A stretch of DNA of 8,441 nt from Sideroxydans sp. (GCA_030823965.1 JAVBYP010000129.1:1-8441), one strand, 5' to 3'; counted from the first letter of the stretch, positions 1 to 7,479 are shown. The notes: generated by a model from the sequence alone, not told the origin. Numbers and translations are program-made.

Positions 1-437
1 TCGAAGCCGCGTTGCAGACCGATCTTCTCCATCAAGGCGAAATCGCCCACTCGTCCGCTACCGAAACGGAAATCGTCACCGATCGATACGAACTTCGCAT
101 GCATCTTCTCAGACAGTGATGCCATGAAATCTTCGGCTGTCATCTTGGCGAAGTGCGCGTCGAAGCGGCACACATGCACCCTATCCACGCCTATCTCACG
201 AAACTGTTCCAACTTCTCGCGCAGGCTAGTTAAGCGCACCGGAGCTTGTTGTGGCGTGAAGAACTCACGCGGATGTGGTTCAAAGATGACCACCGCAGTC
301 TTCAATCCACGTTGCTGTGCGACCTCGCGCAACTCGTCCAACAATGCCTGATGACCCAAGTGCACACCATCGAAATTTCCGATAGTGACTGCGATGGGCT
401 GAAGGTCTGGAGAGTAAAGTCCGCGTAGAATCTGCAT
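1..437 (-). CDS. ribF: Bifunctional riboflavin kinase/FMN adenylyltransferase, 5' part (partial)
   Basis: RibF phosphorylates riboflavin to FMN and then adenylylates FMN to FAD in the cytoplasm. The reading frame is open from an ATG at 437 to the left edge, giving 145 codons of a protein that is usually about 300 residues. Only the N-terminal adenylyltransferase domain is therefore present; the C-terminal kinase domain lies outside the window. Visible family motifs are TIGNFDGVHLGH at residues 18-29 (nucleotidyl-transfer HxGH type), FEPHPREFF at 52-60, and IGDDFRFG at 119-126 followed by GDF. The start agrees with the usual RibF N-terminus, in which an M-x-I/L-x-RG segment precedes the GNFDGVH motif. 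There is no Shine-Dalgarno sequence before it, and a perfect TATAAT lies only 9 bases upstream. The gene is divergent from the hemerythrin pair. Identification is very secure from the motifs. Confidence 0.96.
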   Translation of the reverse strand, partial: MQILRGLYSPDLQPIAVTIGNFDGVHLGHQALLDELREVAQQRGLKTAVVIFEPHPREFFTPQQAPVRLTSLREKLEQFREIGVDRVHVCRFDAHFAKMTAEDFMASLSEKMHAKFVSIGDDFRFGSGRVGDFALMEKIGLQRGF

Positions 438-446
438 AAGGCGCGG

Positions 447-452
447 ATTATA
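447..452 (-). promoter_or_regulatory. Putative -10 box of ribF
   Basis: Read on the minus strand this is a perfect TATAAT. It ends 9 bases before the ribF ATG, so a transcript starting about 7 bases downstream would have only a few untranslated bases. The hexamer at the 17-base spacing (470-475, GGTCTT) is a poor -35 box. The site lies in the 59-base divergent spacer between ribF and the first hemerythrin gene. The call rests on the hexamer and its position only. Confidence 0.45.
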
Positions 453-486
453 CCGAAAACATGCCCTTCAAGACCTATACAACGAC

Positions 487-490
487 AGGA
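487..490 (+). promoter_or_regulatory. Ribosome binding site deciding the start of the first hemerythrin gene
   Basis: AGGA lies 6 bases before the ATG at 497. An alternative in-frame ATG at 461 would add 12 residues (MPFKTYTTTGTS). It has no ribosome binding site and would place the Shine-Dalgarno sequence inside the gene, so 497 is preferred. Confidence 0.6.
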
Positions 491-496
491 ACGAGC

Positions 497-895
497 ATGC
501 TGAACTACCCTCAAGTCGCACTGGATTTCATGAACCATGACCATGCCGAATTCGTGGCATTACGCGACGAATCGCTTGGCCTTTTGTCATCATCAGGCAA
601 TGTGGCCGCAGTGGATGGATTGTTGGATGAGTTACTCGACCACACGAGACTGCATTTTGGGGAAGAAGAGCGCTTGATGCGCGAAGTGAATTTCCCGCCC
701 TTCCCTGTCCACAAGGGAGAACACGATACCGTCCTGAAGGACATCGCGACACATGTGGCGAACTGGAAGCAGGACAGAGATGCGAACGTCTTGCGTGCGT
801 GGCTTGATAAGGATGTCGGCGACTGGTTCGTCAATCACGTCAGCACCATGGACTTCGTCACCGCCCGCTTCATCGCCGCACAACGACCACAGTAG
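497..895 (+). CDS. Bacteriohemerythrin-like protein 1 (all iron ligands present)
   Basis: A 132-residue single-domain hemerythrin: a four-helix bundle that holds a non-heme di-iron centre and reversibly binds oxygen. All seven expected ligands are visible: H16 in helix 1 (HAEFVAL), H53 and E57 in HFGEEERLM, H72 and H76 in HKGEH, and H114 and D119 in HVSTMD. The H-x3-E, H-x3-H and H-x4-D spacings match the family. There is no signal peptide, membrane segment or fused sensor domain, so it is a free cytoplasmic protein, slightly shorter at the N-terminus than many bacteriohemerythrins. The start at 497 is chosen because AGGA lies 6 bases upstream; an ATG at 461 would lengthen it by 12 residues. 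The next gene begins 8 bases after the stop and encodes a paralogue, so the two are probably cotranscribed. The role is inferred: oxygen storage, delivery or sensing. No clear promoter was seen on this strand. Confidence 0.9.
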   Translation: MLNYPQVALDFMNHDHAEFVALRDESLGLLSSSGNVAAVDGLLDELLDHTRLHFGEEERLMREVNFPPFPVHKGEHDTVLKDIATHVANWKQDRDANVLRAWLDKDVGDWFVNHVSTMDFVTARFIAAQRPQ

Positions 896-897
896 GA
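894..897 (+). promoter_or_regulatory. Ribosome binding site of the second hemerythrin gene, overlapping the stop codon of the first
   Basis: AGGA begins inside the TAG stop codon (893-895) of the upstream gene and ends 6 bases before the ATG at 904. This arrangement favours translational coupling of the two hemerythrin genes. Confidence 0.6.
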
Positions 898-903
898 CTG
901 CGC

Positions 904-1299
904 ATGGATACAGCCAAACTATTCGACCATACCCCATTCGTCACCCTGCGCGAAGAGGTGATGGCACTCTTCGACCGACACGCCACGCATGCCGAGATCG
1001 ACGCGAAACTATCTGAATTCTTAAATCATCTGAAAGCGCAATTCGCCGCAGAGGAGCAGGCCATGCTGACGGCGGCATTCAAGCCTCACGATGCGCACAA
1101 AGCCGAGCATGATCGAGTATTGAATAAGCTCGCTTACCGCATCGAACACTGGCAGAAGACGCGCGAAGTACAACTCATGTTGGAATACATCGAAACGGAG
1201 TTGGCTGACTGGTTCGTCAAACACGTCAACACAAGGGACTACATCACTGCACGGTCCCTGTCAGCCAGTACCGCCCACGGTCAAGCCATCGATACGTAA
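904..1299 (+). CDS. Hemerythrin-like protein 2 with one iron ligand changed (His to Gln)
   Basis: A 131-residue paralogue of the preceding protein. The two align without gaps over about 114 residues, offset by 7, with roughly 36% identity counted by eye. Six of the seven di-iron ligands are kept: H9, E50, H65, H69, H107 and D112. The histidine of the helix-2 HFxxEE motif is Q46 (codon CAA at 1039-1041) in QFAAEEQAM. By analogy with sipunculid hemerythrin this residue binds the oxygen-binding iron, so metal loading or ligand binding may differ. No signal peptide or membrane segment is present. The C-terminal tail is about 6 residues longer than in the first protein; its last 12 codons and stop lie antisense to the 3' end of tldD. 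Family membership is clear. Whether it still binds two irons is unknown; it could be a partner or a modified sensor. Confidence 0.85.
   Translation: MDTAKLFDHTPFVTLREEVMALFDRHATHAEIDAKLSEFLNHLKAQFAAEEQAMLTAAFKPHDAHKAEHDRVLNKLAYRIEHWQKTREVQLMLEYIETELADWFVKHVNTRDYITARSLSASTAHGQAIDT
1261..1299. other. 39-base convergent (tail-to-tail) overlap of hemerythrin 2 and tldD
   Basis: The stop of the plus-strand hemerythrin gene (TAA, 1297-1299) lies inside tldD, and the stop of tldD (TGA on the minus strand, 1263-1261) lies opposite hemerythrin codon 120. Codon boundaries coincide on the two strands. The overlapped TldD residues 467-478 form the conserved family C-terminus (DGLTVGGTG), so tldD is not extended artificially. 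There is no room for a terminator hairpin between the genes, and none was seen. Confidence 0.85.
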
Positions 1300-2697
1300 G
1301 GTCGGCTGACCCACCCCCACCGGCACGCTCTGCCCCTCTTTACCACACGTCCCCACGCCGGGATCGAGCGCCATGTCGTTACCGATCATGCTGACGCGCG
1401 TGAGCGCATCCGGACCGTTACCGATCAGCGTCGCGCCTTTCACTGGGTAGGTGATCTTGCCATCCTCGATCATGTAAGCCTCGGTAGTGGAGAACACGAA
1501 CTTGCCGCTGGTGATGTCCACCTGACCGCCACCGAAGTTGGCTGCATACAGACCATGTTTCACCGAAGCGATGATCTCCTCGTGCGTCTTGTCACCATTG
1601 AGCATCATGGTGTTGGTCATACGCGGAATGGGGAGATGCGCGAACGATTCGCGGCGTGCGTTGCCGGTGACCTTCGTCTTCATCAAGCGGGCGTTCATGC
1701 TGTCTTGCAGATAGCCGCGCAGGATGCCGTCTTCGATGAGGACGGTGCGTTGCGTCGCATTACCTTCGTCGTCCACATTGAGTGAGCCGCGTCGGTCTTT
1801 GATGGTTCCATCGTCCACCACAGTGACGCCCTTCGCTGCGACGCGCTCGCCGATACGTCCTGCAAAACTGGAGCTACCTTTGCGATTGAAGTCGCCTTCC
1901 AAGCCGTGACCGACCGCCTCATGCAACAAGATACCCGGCCAGCCACTGCCTAACACGACCGTCATGTTGCCGGCTGGCGCAGGACGCGCGTCGAGATTGA
2001 CGACTGCCTGATGCACGGCTTCCTGCGCATAGCTTTGTAGCTTATCTTCGGTGAAATAGTCGTACCCGAAGCGACCACCGCCGCCTGAGGATCCTTGTTC
2101 ACGAAGACCATTGCTCTCGACGATGACCTGCAAGGAGAGTCGCACCAAGGGGCGGATGTCAGCGCTCATCAGCCCATCGTTGCGCGCGATCAACACGACA
2201 TCGTACTCAGCCGCCAGGTTGGCGATGACTTGGGTCACGCGCGCATCCAAGCCGCGTGCGATACGTTCCAGACGCTCCAACAAAGCGACCTTCTGTTCCG
2301 CCTTCAACGTAGCGATGGGATCGTGCGGAAGATAAAGTTGGTGTGACTTTCCCGCATGTAGATGTTTGGCTGTCTGCGTGCCGCCTTGACGCGCGATGGC
2401 GCGTGTCGCCAGTGCTGCATCTTCCAAGGCATTGAGGGTGATGTCGTCGGAGTAGGCGAAGGCGGTCTTCTCGCCGCTCACTGCACGCACACCGACACCT
2501 TGGTCGATATGGAAACTACCCGATTTGACGATGCCTTCTTCCAGTGACCAACTCTCGGCACGGCTATATTGGAAATACAAGTCGGCATAATCGACACGAT
2601 GCGCCGACATCTTGCCAAAGATACCTTCGAGATGATGCGGCTCAAGTCCGTGCGCGGTGAGTAGCGCACGCTGCGCCAGTTGCATCACGCCACTCAT
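1261..2697 (-). CDS. tldD: Metalloprotease TldD
   Basis: TldD is the catalytic subunit of the TldD/TldE (PmbA) zinc protease, which in E. coli matures microcin B17, degrades the CcdA antitoxin and probably clears unfolded peptides in the cytoplasm. The protein is 478 residues, close to the usual size of about 480. The zinc motif HExxxH is HEAVGH at residues 259-264, with E260 as catalytic base; C451 in GTCGKEG fits the expected third ligand. The glycine-rich GSSGGGGRFGYDYF segment (202-215) and the C-terminal SVPVGVGQPTLRIDGLTVGG are typical of the family. The ATG at 2697 overlaps the stop of the upstream amidase gene as ATGA. No Shine-Dalgarno sequence is visible, so translation is probably coupled. 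Its usual partner pmbA/tldE is not in the window. The gene is last in the yhdP-amidase-tldD cluster and its 3' end overlaps the second hemerythrin gene. An internal ATG at 2685 (residue 5) is a possible alternative start. Confidence 0.97.
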   Translation of the reverse strand: MSGVMQLAQRALLTAHGLEPHHLEGIFGKMSAHRVDYADLYFQYSRAESWSLEEGIVKSGSFHIDQGVGVRAVSGEKTAFAYSDDITLNALEDAALATRAIARQGGTQTAKHLHAGKSHQLYLPHDPIATLKAEQKVALLERLERIARGLDARVTQVIANLAAEYDVVLIARNDGLMSADIRPLVRLSLQVIVESNGLREQGSSGGGGRFGYDYFTEDKLQSYAQEAVHQAVVNLDARPAPAGNMTVVLGSGWPGILLHEAVGHGLEGDFNRKGSSSFAGRIGERVAAKGVTVVDDGTIKDRRGSLNVDDEGNATQRTVLIEDGILRGYLQDSMNARLMKTKVTGNARRESFAHLPIPRMTNTMMLNGDKTHEEIIASVKHGLYAANFGGGQVDITSGKFVFSTTEAYMIEDGKITYPVKGATLIGNGPDALTRVSMIGNDMALDPGVGTCGKEGQSVPVGVGQPTLRIDGLTVGGTG

Positions 2698-3551
2698 GCT
2701 GAGCAGGACAAGGTGCGGTGTGTCAGTGCAGGCAAGCTCTTACGCAGACTGGCATGATAGCTTGGATTGATGTCGGCCACGACCACACCCGAACCGCGTT
2801 GCAACTCATCCAAGATACGCCCCCATGGATCGACGATCATGCTGTGACCGTGTGTCTCGCGCCCATTGACGTGGTAGCCGCCTTGGGCTGCCGCGATGAA
2901 ATAGGAAAGATTCTCGATGGCACGTGCGCGCACCAAGGGCTCCCAGTGCATCTTGCCCGTGGTTGCAGTGAAGGCAGCTGGCAGCACGATGATGTCCACA
3001 TTCTTCATGGCACGGAACAGCTCAGGGAAGCGCAAGTCGTAACACACAGCCAATCCGATACGTCCAAATGGACTATCCACGACCACGACTTGATTACCCG
3101 CTTCGATGGTCTGCGCTTCGTTGTAGGCTTCGTTACCTAGGGTCAGATTGAACAGATGGATCTTGTCGTAACGCGCCACTTGCGCGCCCGTCTCGTCGAA
3201 CACCAAGCAGCTGTTGCGCACTTTGTCCGGTGAGTCACCAGCTAACGGGATGGAACCACCGACCAGCCAAATCTTGTGCTTACGCGCGGTCTCGCTGAGG
3301 AACTGCTGGATATTGCCTTGACCTGCCTGCTCGCGCGCCTTGACGGTATCTTGCGCTTCCATCCCCATGATGGCGAAGAACTCTGGCAACACGACCAACT
3401 TCGCGCCTTGCTCCACCGCCTTGGCGATGTGCCTTCGTGCCTCGTTCAGATTACCTTCGACGTTAGGTCCAGACGCCATCTGGATGGCAGCGACCTTGAA
3501 TGCGTTCTGTTGCGCAGCGATGCGGGTCTGTGTGTTATCGAGCGAGGACAT
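2694..3551 (-). CDS. Carbon-nitrogen hydrolase, Nit1/deaminated-glutathione-amidase type
   Basis: A nitrilase-superfamily amidase of about 285 residues. The Glu-Lys-Cys catalytic triad is visible. Numbered from the upstream TTG at 3557, it is E59 in LPEFF, K132 in YDKIHLFN, and C172 in AVCYDLRFPELFR; subtract 2 for the ATG start used here. The sequence around the cysteine and the YDKIHLF segment resemble the Nit1/YbeM group, which hydrolyses deaminated glutathione as metabolite repair. The exact substrate is an inference, and an omega-amidase activity is an alternative. Start choice is uncertain: AGGA at 3563-3566 lies 11 bases before the ATG at 3551 but only 5 bases before an in-frame TTG at 3557, which would add two residues. 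The stop overlaps the tldD start by 4 bases, and yhdP ends 36 bases upstream, so this is the middle gene of a likely operon. No signal peptide is seen, so a cytoplasmic location is expected. Confidence 0.92.
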   Translation of the reverse strand: MSSLDNTQTRIAAQQNAFKVAAIQMASGPNVEGNLNEARRHIAKAVEQGAKLVVLPEFFAIMGMEAQDTVKAREQAGQGNIQQFLSETARKHKIWLVGGSIPLAGDSPDKVRNSCLVFDETGAQVARYDKIHLFNLTLGNEAYNEAQTIEAGNQVVVVDSPFGRIGLAVCYDLRFPELFRAMKNVDIIVLPAAFTATTGKMHWEPLVRARAIENLSYFIAAAQGGYHVNGRETHGHSMIVDPWGRILDELQRGSGVVVADINPSYHASLRKSLPALTHRTLSCSA

Positions 3552-3562
3552 GGTCAACGGTT

Positions 3563-3566
3563 TCCT
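3563..3566 (-). promoter_or_regulatory. Ribosome binding site of the amidase gene (start ambiguous)
   Basis: On the minus strand AGGA lies 5 bases before a TTG at 3557 and 11 bases before an ATG at 3551. Both starts are in frame, so the site does not settle which is used. Confidence 0.4.
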
Positions 3567-3580
3567 ATTCTGGATAGAAG

Positions 3581-3586
3581 ATTATA
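3581..3586 (-). promoter_or_regulatory. Possible internal -10 box between yhdP and the amidase gene
   Basis: A perfect minus-strand TATAAT begins one base after the yhdP stop codon (TAA, 3590-3588), within the short spacer before the amidase start. No acceptable -35 hexamer is seen at 16-18 bases spacing. It may give some yhdP-independent expression of the amidase and tldD, or it may be chance. Confidence 0.25.
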
Positions 3587-3587
3587 G

Positions 3588-6500
3588 TTAGGGTATCGCT
3601 TGGGCTTTTGGCTGCCCCAATCTCTCAACCTTGGGGTCTGCCCAACTGCCGCTCACATTGTAGTCAAACGCCACCAGCTTATCGAGAGGATCACGCAATA
3701 TTTTATTGGCCAGCAACACGCTGACACCGACCGCAGGTCCTGCAGCGAATGAAAGCAAGGAGACGTTATCGCCGATGGTCGGCGCTACTCGCACCTTGAG
3801 GTTCTGTGTCTCGCGCTCGAGGTCGACCTGCCCATTGAGGGTGATCTTGGCTGCCGCCCCTACCATCTTGAAATCGTTGGTCTTGAGTAGGCCGTGCTCG
3901 ATGGTCGCTTCACCTGTGATGCTATCGAATTCAAAACCGGGGCTGATGACATCGGTAAAATCAAGCGAGATACGCTTAGGCAGGGATTGCAGACTCAACA
4001 CCCCCAACAATTTGGCCGCCCCCGGATTGACCTGCAAGAACCGTCCCTTGCCCGTCTTCAGTTTGAGCTTGCCATCCAAACTGCCGTAGTTGAACTCAGC
4101 AGGTGAACCCGTCCAAGTCAGATCGGATTCCAACGTGCCACTGCCGTCTTTGAATCCTTCGGAGTAACCATAGCGCGACATGATCTTGCCTGCATTGCTG
4201 ATCTCCAGCTTGGTGTCGAGCCGTGTCGTATCGGTCGCCGCGCTCCATCGCCCTGTCGCGCTGAACACCCCATCCGGGTTGGTGAGCCTGAGGTTCTGCA
4301 TCACCACATCGTTCCCACCACCGTTCAGCAACATCTCCAGATGCCCTAGCTGGCGACCTTTCCATGTCAATCTTTCGATCGCCACATCGATCTCAGGCAA
4401 ACTACTCGATCCTTGGCTGACCGCTGCCGTGGCTTGAGTGGCAATCGGTGCTGCGCTCTCTTCGCCACTACTACCCAACACCGCACTCTTCAGACGCACC
4501 AACAAACGACCTTGGTCTTGCGGTTGCCAGATGAGGTCGCCATTCAATTCCTTCGATGCTAGGCGCGTACTGATCAGCCCGTTGCGGCCACTGCCTCTGA
4601 TGTTAAGTTGATTGATGGTATTGCCGTAGCCGTACACCTTACCCACCGTCAGATCGATGTTCGAGATATTGGGCTGCACACCTTCGCTGTTGGGAAAATC
4701 AGACCAGCCACTCCACCCTTCCAAGGCGAATTCAGGGATATCGCCCGCGATCAAGATACCGTCTGCACGTGCAGGCTTGCGTACCGCCCCCAGCATCACA
4801 CTCCCACGCTTGATGTCCCACCTGCCGGCCACCACAGATGTGCGTATCAGTTCAGCGTTGATGACGTCCGCATAACGCAAACTGATGGCATCGTTCTTGG
4901 TGTTGATGTCTCGCTGCTCGAAACGCAGGGATCTCTTTTCGGTCGCCTTCTTGTTGAATGGTCGTGGCAGATCGGATGACAAACCATGCAGGTCGGAAGT
5001 CACGACCACGTCAGCCAGCCTATCTTTCACTCTGACCTCAGTCGACCATTCAGCCGTGCCGTGCAAGTGTCGCAGCAAGGGATAGCGATAGGTCTTCGGC
5101 AGACTATCTGCATCGAGCTTGCCTGTAGCTTGGGTGAGCAAAACACCGCCCTCACTCTTCAATGTGATGCGTGCAGGTCCACCCAGTATCTGAGCTTGCA
5201 AGTTGTTCGCTTGCAATGTGCTGTTCGTGAACGAGAGTTGGCCGGAGGCATTCTTCAGCAAGGGCACACTCTCCCCCAGATCGACTTCGTTGTCGCTGAA
5301 GCGAAAACTGCCTAGGACTTTGGCTGGTTCGTCACCATCCATCGGGATGTCGAGACGTAGTTTGAGCACGCCATTCCCCACCGCACTGAAACCGTCCGTG
5401 TAGCCATCGAGATAGCCGCTGACGGGACTCTTACGGATGTAATCGAGACAATGTTGCGTCGTGTCTGCTGCCTCACCATCCACTTCCATCACCAGTGCAT
5501 CCGCCAAGGTATCTGGCAAGACCACCTTCACATTCTGCAAAGCCGCTCCCGCCGTCATCGCCTTGATGGCATGCACTTCTAGGCGTCGCCCATGGATGAG
5601 TAGATTCGCTTGTGCACGCTCGATGCGCGGCCATCCTGGATCGAATTCGATCGCGACATCCTTTGCACGGGCCTCGATCTTGAACAGACCATCTTTGCTG
5701 TCGGGAAATGGGAAGTTGCGCAAGTCGCCACGTACACGCATCACAAAGGAATCCGCCTCACCTTCTTGCAGGCCGGTCTGCAAGAAATGGTATGTCGCAT
5801 CATTGAAGGCATGCATGGGGATGTAGCGTGCGGCATGCTTCACTGAGGCATGTTTCAGGTTGATGGTGAGGTCGGCGACACCGGGACCATCATCTATCTG
5901 ATATCCGCCGGAGACGGTGCCCTCCAAGTCTTCATTGCGCAGACGGGTGTCATTCAGTTTCAGTTCCCAGCCACGACCGTTGCGCTGCCAATCCAAACGG
6001 GCATCCGCTTGCGTGAGCGTCAACGGATCGGCCATGAAACCTGGCGCTTGCACCTTCAGATCGCGACTGTTGATCCTTAACGTCCCCGCTCTGTCACTCC
6101 CCTCCACCTCGCCCGTCAAGCCCGAGAATGCAGGCTGCTCCCCCACTTGCCGCACGCCGACATCGACGAATCTAGCCCGTACCCGATACTGAGCAAGATG
6201 TTCGAGGTCGCCCTGCCAGCTCGCATGCAGATCGCTCACCTTCCCTTGTGGGGATAGGGCTTGCAATCTCTGTTTCAGATCACCTTCGAGCGGAAAATAG
6301 GCGAGCAAGGTGTTGATATCGGAGAGGTCGAGCGCATTGACATTCACCTCTCCCGAGGCAGAGCGATAACCTTGTTTAGGTGTGTATTCTAGGGAGAGAT
6401 CGGTGGGCTTGAGTTCGAACCCATCACGCAGACGCAAAGACAGACCTTGTGTCGAGATCGTCAGTCCTTGAGCCATACTACGCCAAGACAGCCTTCCTTT

Positions 6501-7421
6501 TAGACTAGGCATCTCGAGTCGAGGCAAAGTCTCTTCAAGTTTGACGTTCACATCACGCAGATCGACATCCGCGTCCATGCGTTGTATCTCACCTCGCGCC
6601 AACCCAAGCCAAACCCTCGCCTGGCCAGCACCGCTCTTGACCGACTCTGGCAAAGCGAACCACCGTTCCCAATCCGTCACATCGACATCGTCGAGTTGCG
6701 CATAGAGTTCGCCCTGCCATTCGTTAAGCTTGGTGAAACTTTCTCCGTAAAGATCGCCGCGCAGATCGATACGCGATGCCTGCTGAGTCGACACGCGCGT
6801 ATTCAACGCAAAGCGATGGCGCTCACCGCGATTGAAGATACGCAATTCCACATCATTGAATTCGAGTGGCGGCTTCGCTCGCATATCGTCTTGCCAAACG
6901 ATATGTCCGCCGTGCACGATGATGTTGGAATGGCGCAGCCACCAATCAGATGTGTTCGCATCGGAATTCACACTGGCCTGCGCATCGGCGGTGATGCCGG
7001 CGATGAATATCTTTCCTTGTGCATCTCGGCGCACCATCAGGTCCGGGCTGGACAGTTCAAGACTGTGGAAACGCAGCTCTCCTACGATGAGCGTGCTCCA
7101 AGCCACTGTGTTGTGCAATCGGGGCAGCTCCACCGCAACCTGCCCTCGCGCATCGAGCACCTTCACATTCGACAACAACAGTCGTGGACGCAGCCCGTTC
7201 CAATCCGCCTCGATACGACCGATATCGACCGTACGTCCGAGCGCTCTACTAGAAGCTGCAACGATGTCAGTGTGATAGCGCTCGATATCCGGCAAGACGA
7301 CATAGCGCAAGAGTAACATTGCGCTGGCGCCAGTCACGGCAAGGAGTAGGAGCGCCCACCGCGTAAAACGCCCGATATGTTTTGCGCCGCGCGCAGTGTG
7401 ACGAAATATAGGCTTCAGCAT
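3588..7421 (-). CDS. yhdP: YhdP family AsmA-like intermembrane phospholipid transport protein
   Basis: A 1277-residue giant envelope protein, close in length to E. coli YhdP (about 1266). It has a short basic cytoplasmic N-terminus (about residues 1-20), then one membrane segment at about 21-43 (RWALLLLAVTGASAMLLLRY), then a very long periplasmic part rich in alternating beta-strand sequence. This is the architecture of bridge-like AsmA proteins, which with TamB and YdbH move phospholipids between inner and outer membranes. A Ser/Ala/Gln/Thr-rich low-complexity linker lies near residues 982-1007. The C-terminal AsmA-like region contains FAAGPAVGVSVLLANKIL at about 1218-1236 and ends with FDYNVSGSWADPKVERL, typical of the family. 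The start codon at 7421 has no good Shine-Dalgarno sequence, but the MLKPIFRHTA N-terminus leading into the membrane segment is plausible. The gene is first in the yhdP-amidase-tldD cluster and divergent from glnE. Transport specificity is inferred from the family, not visible in the sequence. Confidence 0.93.
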   Translation of the reverse strand: MLKPIFRHTARGAKHIGRFTRWALLLLAVTGASAMLLLRYVVLPDIERYHTDIVAASSRALGRTVDIGRIEADWNGLRPRLLLSNVKVLDARGQVAVELPRLHNTVAWSTLIVGELRFHSLELSSPDLMVRRDAQGKIFIAGITADAQASVNSDANTSDWWLRHSNIIVHGGHIVWQDDMRAKPPLEFNDVELRIFNRGERHRFALNTRVSTQQASRIDLRGDLYGESFTKLNEWQGELYAQLDDVDVTDWERWFALPESVKSGAGQARVWLGLARGEIQRMDADVDLRDVNVKLEETLPRLEMPSLKGRLSWRSMAQGLTISTQGLSLRLRDGFELKPTDLSLEYTPKQGYRSASGEVNVNALDLSDINTLLAYFPLEGDLKQRLQALSPQGKVSDLHASWQGDLEHLAQYRVRARFVDVGVRQVGEQPAFSGLTGEVEGSDRAGTLRINSRDLKVQAPGFMADPLTLTQADARLDWQRNGRGWELKLNDTRLRNEDLEGTVSGGYQIDDGPGVADLTINLKHASVKHAARYIPMHAFNDATYHFLQTGLQEGEADSFVMRVRGDLRNFPFPDSKDGLFKIEARAKDVAIEFDPGWPRIERAQANLLIHGRRLEVHAIKAMTAGAALQNVKVVLPDTLADALVMEVDGEAADTTQHCLDYIRKSPVSGYLDGYTDGFSAVGNGVLKLRLDIPMDGDEPAKVLGSFRFSDNEVDLGESVPLLKNASGQLSFTNSTLQANNLQAQILGGPARITLKSEGGVLLTQATGKLDADSLPKTYRYPLLRHLHGTAEWSTEVRVKDRLADVVVTSDLHGLSSDLPRPFNKKATEKRSLRFEQRDINTKNDAISLRYADVINAELIRTSVVAGRWDIKRGSVMLGAVRKPARADGILIAGDIPEFALEGWSGWSDFPNSEGVQPNISNIDLTVGKVYGYGNTINQLNIRGSGRNGLISTRLASKELNGDLIWQPQDQGRLLVRLKSAVLGSSGEESAAPIATQATAAVSQGSSSLPEIDVAIERLTWKGRQLGHLEMLLNGGGNDVVMQNLRLTNPDGVFSATGRWSAATDTTRLDTKLEISNAGKIMSRYGYSEGFKDGSGTLESDLTWTGSPAEFNYGSLDGKLKLKTGKGRFLQVNPGAAKLLGVLSLQSLPKRISLDFTDVISPGFEFDSITGEATIEHGLLKTNDFKMVGAAAKITLNGQVDLERETQNLKVRVAPTIGDNVSLLSFAAGPAVGVSVLLANKILRDPLDKLVAFDYNVSGSWADPKVERLGQPKAQAIP

Positions 7422-7479
7422 CTCGACAACGACGAATGAATGTCAGGATGGAAAGGCGAGCGGATGAGCATAGAGAAAC

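Noticed and set aside
461..496. Upstream ATG at 461 as the start of the first hemerythrin
   Set aside because: It would add 12 residues not matching the family and lacks a ribosome binding site, while AGGA is correctly spaced for the ATG at 497.
632..937. 101-codon minus-strand open frame opposite the first hemerythrin gene
   Set aside because: It is antisense to a gene with all hemerythrin ligands and has no family features or convincing start signals.
2718..3140. 140-codon plus-strand open frame opposite the amidase gene
   Set aside because: It is fully antisense to a gene with a complete catalytic triad, and its translation shows no recognisable motifs.
6582..7316. 244-codon plus-strand open frame antisense to the 5' part of yhdP
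   Set aside because: It lies wholly inside the well-supported yhdP gene. Its translation is rich in Arg, Ser and His with no recognisable domain, typical of an antisense shadow frame.
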